From the NCBI RefSeq assembly GCF_003362725.1, contig NZ_QKTV01000001.1:248001-312000 (forward strand): a stretch of 64,000 nucleotides of DNA. Direction: 5' to 3'. Positions 59,464 to 64,000 of this stretch are shown here, one piece after another (position 1 is the stretch's first letter; each line of letters begins with the position of its first letter). The translations under genes were made by a program, and so were the position numbers. Source of the stretch: Winogradskyella aurantiaca (GTDB taxonomy: Bacteria > Bacteroidota > Bacteroidia > Flavobacteriales > Flavobacteriaceae). The notes below the pieces were generated by a model. It saw only the letters and a list, made by a program, of their open reading frames with translations, made no database searches and was not told the origin of the DNA.

Positions 59464-61803
59464 ATGACAAAGAAGAAGGCTCAGGAGAACACACAAAATT
59501 TCATCAAATACGTTCGATTGTTTTGGATTGTATTTGCTTCGGGTATCCTAGGGGTATTCTTGATTTTTATGCTAGCCTCATGGGGGTTTCTAGGTGAAAT
59601 GCCAGATTACACAGTATTAGAAAATCCTCAAACCAATTTGGCTTCCGAAGTTATTTCTTCCGATGGTAAGACCTTAGCCAAGTTTTATTTCAATGATAAT
59701 CGCACTCCTGTTCCTTATGAAGATCTCCCGCAACATTTAGTGGATGCCTTAATTGCAACTGAAGATGTTAGGTATTATGAGCATTCGGGAATTGATGCCA
59801 GGGGAACGCTTCGGGCTATAATGAAAGCAGGAAGTGGAGGTGGAGCTAGTACTATTTCGCAACAATTGGCGAAACAACTCTTCACAAAACAAGTATCAAG
59901 AAATAAGTTTGAAAGGGCCTTTCAGAAGGTTAAAGAATGGGTGATTGCCATACGTCTAGAACGTCAGTATACTAAAGAGGAGATTATTGCCATGTATTTC
60001 AATATTTATGATTTTGGTAATAATGCAGATGGTATTCGGTCAGCAGCTCGCATTTACTTTGGAAAAGAGCCTCAGGATCTTGATATTAAAGAGTCGGCAA
60101 TGTTGGTAGGGATGTTCAAGAATTCGTCTCTTTTTAACCCTAGAAGACGCCCGGAAATGACACTTGACAGACGAAATGTTGTGTTATCACAAATGTCTAA
60201 GTACGAGTTTATAACCGAACAACTTAAAGATTCTCTTAAGACTACAGATTTAGATATTAACTACAATCCTGAATCTCATAAAACGGGATTGGCCACTTAC
60301 TTTAGAGCTTATCTGGACAGGTTTATGAAAGAATGGATAGCAGAAAACCCCAAACCAGATGGAGGTAAATACAGCTTGTATAATGATGGTCTTAAAATAT
60401 ACACAACCATAGATTCCAGAATGCAGGCCTATGCCGAAGAAGCAGTGGCACAGCACATGCCGAGACTTCAGGCCGAGTTTGATCATCAGAACACCACCCT
60501 ACGAAACCCTACAACCCCTTTTAGTGAGTTGGAACGAGAGGAAATTGATCAAGTAATGCGCTTGGGAATGCGTAGGTCTGAGAGACGTCGTCATATGAAA
60601 TACGACCTTGGAAAAAGTGATGAAGAAATTGAAAAATCGTTTACCGAGCCTACAGAGATGCGCATATTTTCGTGGAAGGATGGAATGGTCCACGAAATAG
60701 ATACGGTCATGACTCCAATGGATTCCATGCGTTATTATAAGAAGTTTTTACGTCCCGGTCTTATGTCAATGGATCCACAATCCGGTCATGTAAAAGCCTG
60801 GGTCGGAGGAATGAATTATAAGCACTTTCAATACGATATGGTAAAACAAGGTAAGCGTCAAGTTGGTTCTACATTTAAACCCTTCGTTTACGCTACCGCC
60901 ATTGATCAGCTGCAGCTATCTCCATGCGACTCACTCCCAAAAACTCCAATAACTATAGAGGCGTATAAGTACGGGAATCCGGAACCATGGACCACCAAAA
61001 ATTCCAATGGCAATTACGATGGTTTTCAAACATTAAAGGATGCCCTTGCCAATTCAACCAATACTATAACAGCCAGGATTATGAATATGATTGGCCCGCA
61101 GCCTGTTGTTAATATGGCTAAAAGACTTGGTGTTGAACAGGACATTTTACCAGTGCCAGCAATTGCGTTAGGGACTCCAGATTTGAGTGTTTATGAAATG
61201 GTAGCAGCCTATTCTACTTTTGCCAATAAAGGGATTTACACAAAACCTGTGATGGTGATGCGTATCGAGGATAAGAATGGAACAATTTTATATCAGGTAC
61301 AACCCGAGAATCGTGATGTGTTAAGTGAAGAGGCGGCCTATGTCACGGTAAAGTTAATGGAAGGAGTTACACAGTCAGGATCGGGTGTTCGTTTACGTCA
61401 TAAGAGTGCTGGGGAACAAGCTGTTTATAAAGAAATTATTACGGGATATCCCTATGAGTTTGATAATCCCATAGCCGGTAAAACCGGAACCACTCAAAAC
61501 CATAGTGATGGTTGGTTTATGGGAATGGTGCCAAATCTTGTTACAGGTGTTTGGGTTGGTGCTGAGGATCGGTCTGTTCATTTTAAGTCGATTACGTATG
61601 GTCAGGGGGCTTCTATGGCATTGCCAATTTGGGCCTTGTATATGAAAGCCTGTTATGAAGACGAAGAACTTAATATTTCAAAAGAAGCCTTTGAAGCACC
61701 TTTAGAATTATCTATAAAGGTTGATTGTGACCTTGTTGACGAGGAACTTTTAGAGGATGAGAAACCTAAAGAGGAGCAGGAAGACGACATCGATTTCTTC
61801 TAA
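59464..61803 (+). CDS. Bifunctional class A penicillin-binding protein (PBP1A-like)
   Basis: One membrane anchor (residues ~18-40) is followed by a glycosyltransferase family 51 domain with the catalytic glutamate in ALIATEDVRYYEHSGIDARG, GGASTISQQLAKQLF and the second-motif region ERQYTKEEIIAMYFN. The transpeptidase domain has the active-site serine in STFKP (Ser near residue 469), an S-x-N motif NSTNT and KTGT near residue 673. It polymerises and cross-links peptidoglycan in the periplasm. The acidic C-terminal tail (EEEQEDDIDFF-like) is short. A TTG 18 nt upstream is possible, but the ATG at 59464 is preferred, 1 nt after the gldH stop. Confidence 0.95.
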   Translation: MTKKKAQENTQNFIKYVRLFWIVFASGILGVFLIFMLASWGFLGEMPDYTVLENPQTNLASEVISSDGKTLAKFYFNDNRTPVPYEDLPQHLVDALIATEDVRYYEHSGIDARGTLRAIMKAGSGGGASTISQQLAKQLFTKQVSRNKFERAFQKVKEWVIAIRLERQYTKEEIIAMYFNIYDFGNNADGIRSAARIYFGKEPQDLDIKESAMLVGMFKNSSLFNPRRRPEMTLDRRNVVLSQMSKYEFITEQLKDSLKTTDLDINYNPESHKTGLATYFRAYLDRFMKEWIAENPKPDGGKYSLYNDGLKIYTTIDSRMQAYAEEAVAQHMPRLQAEFDHQNTTLRNPTTPFSELEREEIDQVMRLGMRRSERRRHMKYDLGKSDEEIEKSFTEPTEMRIFSWKDGMVHEIDTVMTPMDSMRYYKKFLRPGLMSMDPQSGHVKAWVGGMNYKHFQYDMVKQGKRQVGSTFKPFVYATAIDQLQLSPCDSLPKTPITIEAYKYGNPEPWTTKNSNGNYDGFQTLKDALANSTNTITARIMNMIGPQPVVNMAKRLGVEQDILPVPAIALGTPDLSVYEMVAAYSTFANKGIYTKPVMVMRIEDKNGTILYQVQPENRDVLSEEAAYVTVKLMEGVTQSGSGVRLRHKSAGEQAVYKEIITGYPYEFDNPIAGKTGTTQNHSDGWFMGMVPNLVTGVWVGAEDRSVHFKSITYGQGASMALPIWALYMKACYEDEELNISKEAFEAPLELSIKVDCDLVDEELLEDEKPKEEQEDDIDFF

Positions 61804-61884
61804 TATGTAGCCTTGTATTTATTACTTCATTTGTAGAAAAAACGCTCTTGATTTCGTAATTTTCGGAGATTAAAATCACCCGAA

Positions 61885-62586
61885 ATGATAAGTAAAAAAG
61901 TAGCCACTGTATCCCAAGCACTACAAGGGGTTGATGATAACATGACTTTTATGTTTGGTGGCTTTGGATTAAGTGGTATTGCTGAAAACGCGATTGCTGA
62001 ACTGGTTAATCTTGGTATTTCTGGATTAACCTGTATTTCTAACAATGCAGGCGTTGACGATTTTGGACTTGGGCTACTTCTTCAACAAAAACAAATTAAG
62101 AAGATGATTTCCTCATATGTAGGGGAGAACGATGAGTTTGAACGTCAAATGCTAAGTGGAGAATTGGAAGTGGATCTAATTCCACAGGGGACCTTAGCAG
62201 AGCGCTGCCGTGCTGCTCAGGCTGGTATTCCTGCTTTTTTTACACCAGCTGGTTATGGGACCGAGGTGGCAAAAGGTAAAGAAAGCAGAGATTTTAATGG
62301 AAAGATGCATTTAATGGAATATGCGTTTAAGGCAGATTTTGCCTTTGTAAAGGCATGGAAAGGTGATGAAGCGGGTAACCTAATCTTTAAGGGTTCAGCC
62401 AGAAATTTTAACGCTAACATGTGTGGTGCGGCAAAAATAACGGTAGCTGAGGTTGAAGAACTACATCCCGTTGGAGCTTTAGATCCTAATCAGATTCACA
62501 TTCCTGGGATTTTTGTGCAACGAATTTTTAAAGGTGCACATTATGAAAAACGAATCGAACAGCGTACAGTTCGCTCTAGAGATTAA
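61885..62586 (+). CDS. 3-oxoacid CoA-transferase subunit A
   Basis: [19 protein letters not shown] is the glycine-rich CoA-binding start of the alpha subunit, followed by [39 protein letters not shown] and the [24 protein letters not shown] block. The family moves CoA from succinyl-CoA to acetoacetate or related acids (ketone-body type). Length (233 aa) is normal. Subunit B follows after 17 nt. Substrate range cannot be settled here. Confidence 0.95.
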   Translation: MISKKVATVSQALQGVDDNMTFMFGGFGLSGIAENAIAELVNLGISGLTCISNNAGVDDFGLGLLLQQKQIKKMISSYVGENDEFERQMLSGELEVDLIPQGTLAERCRAAQAGIPAFFTPAGYGTEVAKGKESRDFNGKMHLMEYAFKADFAFVKAWKGDEAGNLIFKGSARNFNANMCGAAKITVAEVEELHPVGALDPNQIHIPGIFVQRIFKGAHYEKRIEQRTVRSRD

Positions 62587-62603
62587 TTAAAGTACTCAAG
62601 TTT

Positions 62604-63257
62604 ATGTTAGATAAGAATGGAATTGCAAAGCGGATAGCCCAAGAGGTTCAGGATGGCTATTATGTCAATTTGGGAATTGGTATACCCACCTTGGTTGCCA
62701 ACTATGTAAGAGAAGATATTGAAGTTGAGTTTCAAAGTGAGAATGGGGTTTTAGGGATGGGACCCTTCCCTTATGAGGGTGAAGAAGATCCTGATGTGAT
62801 TAACGCAGGAAAACAAACGATAACAACCTTACCCGGAGCGTCTTTTTTTGATTCAGCCACTAGTTTTTCAATGATACGTGGTCAGCATGTAGATCTTACC
62901 ATTCTTGGAGCTATGGAAGTTGCCGAGAATGGGGATATTGCTAACTGGAAGATCCCAGGAAAGATGGTAAAAGGTATGGGAGGTGCAATGGATTTAGTGG
63001 CTAGTGCAGAAAATATAATAGTAGCCATGATGCATACGAACAGAGCAGGGGAATCTAAATTATTGCCTAATTGTTCCTTACCATTGACAGGGGTCAGCTG
63101 CGTTAAAAAGATTGTCACAAACCTAGCTGTTATAGAGGTGACAGATCAGGGGTTTAAACTACTAGAACGGGCACCTGGAGTTAGTGTTGAGATGATTAAA
63201 AAGGCCACAGCGGGACATTTGATTGTTGAAGGAGACATTCCTGAAATGACACTTTAA
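62604..63257 (+). CDS. 3-oxoacid CoA-transferase subunit B
   Basis: The beta subunit carries the catalytic glutamate in EFQSENGVLGMGPFP near residue 47, after YVNLGIGIPTLVANYV. GQHVDLTILGAMEVAENGDIANWKIPG and LTGVSCVKKIVTNLAVIEV are further family blocks. Length (217 aa) is normal. With subunit A it forms the heterotetrameric enzyme of cytoplasmic short-chain acid/CoA exchange. Confidence 0.95.
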   Translation: MLDKNGIAKRIAQEVQDGYYVNLGIGIPTLVANYVREDIEVEFQSENGVLGMGPFPYEGEEDPDVINAGKQTITTLPGASFFDSATSFSMIRGQHVDLTILGAMEVAENGDIANWKIPGKMVKGMGGAMDLVASAENIIVAMMHTNRAGESKLLPNCSLPLTGVSCVKKIVTNLAVIEVTDQGFKLLERAPGVSVEMIKKATAGHLIVEGDIPEMTL

Positions 63258-63465
63258 AAAATACTTCGACCAACAGACTTCACAAAGTAAGAAAAATCAG
63301 AATAAAAGTTAAAATAATATGCATTTCATCGATAAATAATGCATATTAACTGATTAATTGAATTTTATCTTCATATTAGCAATCCCAAATTTGTTCAGAT
63401 AATCGACCAAATTTATCATGAACTTAACTTAAAATTTGTACCAAATCTACCATGAACGACCACTT
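63258..63465. other. AT-rich gap after the CoA-transferase genes
   Basis: Only short signals are seen. An inverted repeat TAATATGCATT / AATGCATATTA lies at 63315-63325 and 63338-63348, with no T-run after it. An imperfect 18-bp direct repeat, ACCAAATTTATCATGAAC (63406-63423) and ACCAAATCTACCATGAAC (63440-63457), differs at two positions. No protein gene or RNA gene is visible. The pair of repeats could be an operator or leftover of a small duplication. Confidence 0.6.
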
Positions 63466-63588
63466 ATGAAAACGAATTCAAATCTACCAGAACCTACTTT
63501 TGAAAAACGTTTGAATGAGAAATTAAGACATACGTCTCAATTTATTTCTGGCGTTTTTACTTTAACTAAGAAATTATTCATGCTATAA
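63466..63588 (+). CDS. Candidate 40-residue small protein
   Basis: An ATG-started frame encodes MKTNSNLPEPTFEKRLNEKL followed by RHTSQFISGVFTLTKKLFML. The composition is protein-like, basic, with an amphipathic second half. Its 3' end overlaps the convergent ABC gene by 6 nt. There is no recognised homology in my memory that I can confirm, and no clear promoter. Chance open frames of this size are common in AT-rich DNA, so this is a candidate only. Confidence 0.3.
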   Translation: MKTNSNLPEPTFEKRLNEKLRHTSQFISGVFTLTKKLFML

Positions 63589-64000
63589 TCCTTTGGGAAT
63601 AGCATGAATTAATTTTTTGGTATAATCTTTTTTAGGGTTTCTATAAATACTGTCTGCTTCACCGGATTCTTCGATTTCTCCAGATTTCATAACTAAAAGC
63701 TGGTCCGACATATAGTTCACTACGTTAAGGTCGTGCGAAATAAAAATATAGGTGAAATTGAATTCTTCTTTTAGTTCATTAAGCAAATTAAGCACTTGAG
63801 CTTGCACTGAAATATCAAGAGCAGAAACGGATTCATCACAAATAATCAGTTTTGGCTTTAGGGCAATTGCACGTGCAATTCCAATACGTTGTCGTTGACC
63901 ACCTGAAAACTCATGGGGATATTTTTTTAAGTCTGTTCTCGAAAGCCCCACTCGCTCCAGAATTTCGATAGCGCTGGAGATTCGATCAGTTGTATTGGTT
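63583..64000 (-). CDS. Oligopeptide/dipeptide-type ABC transporter ATPase, 5' end missing
   Basis: The frame is open to the window edge, so the N-terminus with Walker A lies outside. The visible part shows the signature FSGGQRQRIGIARAIAL, Walker B PKLIICDESVSALD, the D-loop, and the switch histidine in YIFISHDLNVVNYM. ISVQAQVLNLLNELKEEF and the tail SIYRNPKKDYTKKLIHAIP are characteristic of Opp/Dpp-family ATPases, which power peptide uptake; the oligopeptide C-terminal extension is short. The permease genes are not in the window. Confidence 0.9.
   Translation of the reverse strand, partial: TNTTDRISSAIEILERVGLSRTDLKKYPHEFSGGQRQRIGIARAIALKPKLIICDESVSALDISVQAQVLNLLNELKEEFNFTYIFISHDLNVVNYMSDQLLVMKSGEIEESGEADSIYRNPKKDYTKKLIHAIPKGL

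Overview
The window looks like a chromosomal segment from a marine-type member of the Flavobacteriaceae (phylum Bacteroidota). The evidence is the gene content: a SprE/PorW type IX secretion (T9SS) lipoprotein, the gliding lipoprotein GldH, two giant proteins with T9SS C-terminal sorting signals, an ATP synthase cluster that lacks the beta and epsilon genes, and many families largely confined to Flavobacteriia. The base composition is AT-rich. Where promoters can be recognised they have the Bacteroidota -7 element TAnnTTTG rather than TATAAT. No rRNA, tRNA, CRISPR array, transposase or phage gene was seen.

Layout. Positions 1-13027 form one plus-strand surface-polysaccharide operon. It makes a CMP-activated nonulosonic acid (fused PseF/PseG-like enzyme, then a NeuB/PseI-like synthase), decorates it (pyruvyl transferase, acetyltransferase), and flips and polymerises it (Wzx, Wzy, two O-antigen-ligase-like proteins). 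It also holds two glycosyltransferases and ends with the initiating polyprenyl-phosphate sugar transferase. A convergent pair (GT4 glycosyltransferase, CapK-like adenylate-forming enzyme) lies at 13024-15511. Positions 15595-23805 are housekeeping and small membrane genes: purD, upp, two small flavobacterial membrane proteins, DUF4254 with a GT9 glycosyltransferase, a PaaE-like reductase and a two-gene ABC exporter. Positions 23989-32673 run sprE, bactofilin, atpZ-like gene, a small membrane protein, then atpB-E-F-H-A-G from a near-consensus promoter.

Positions 33326-39732 hold a second flippase, dut, a sugar nucleotidyltransferase, a TPR protein, a LolA-like lipoprotein and an EnvC-type murein hydrolase activator. 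Positions 39735-42718 hold a small lipoprotein, a thioesterase, an HU-TM-SPOR protein and dprA. Positions 42886-50472 hold two tandem giant T9SS cargo proteins whose last 462 residues are about 90% identical (my hand alignment). Positions 50478-55134 hold trpS, a GlsB-like protein, a PlsC-like acyltransferase and a three-gene operon of lipoprotein, ECF sigma factor and an apparent dual-membrane-spanning anti-sigma protein. Positions 55227-63257 hold recA, a candidate small RNA, trhO, a RicT-like protein, gldH, a class A penicillin-binding protein and the two CoA-transferase subunits. The window ends inside an oligopeptide-type ABC ATPase on the minus strand.

The most interesting items are the lipoprotein-sigma-Dma-like operon, the duplicated T9SS cargo pair with a conserved C-terminal half and diversified N-terminal half, the HU-TM-SPOR protein, the perfect 15-bp hairpin directly after atpE, and the orphan terminator with a structured leader between recA and trhO. 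All functional names rest on reading motifs by eye; no database search was run.
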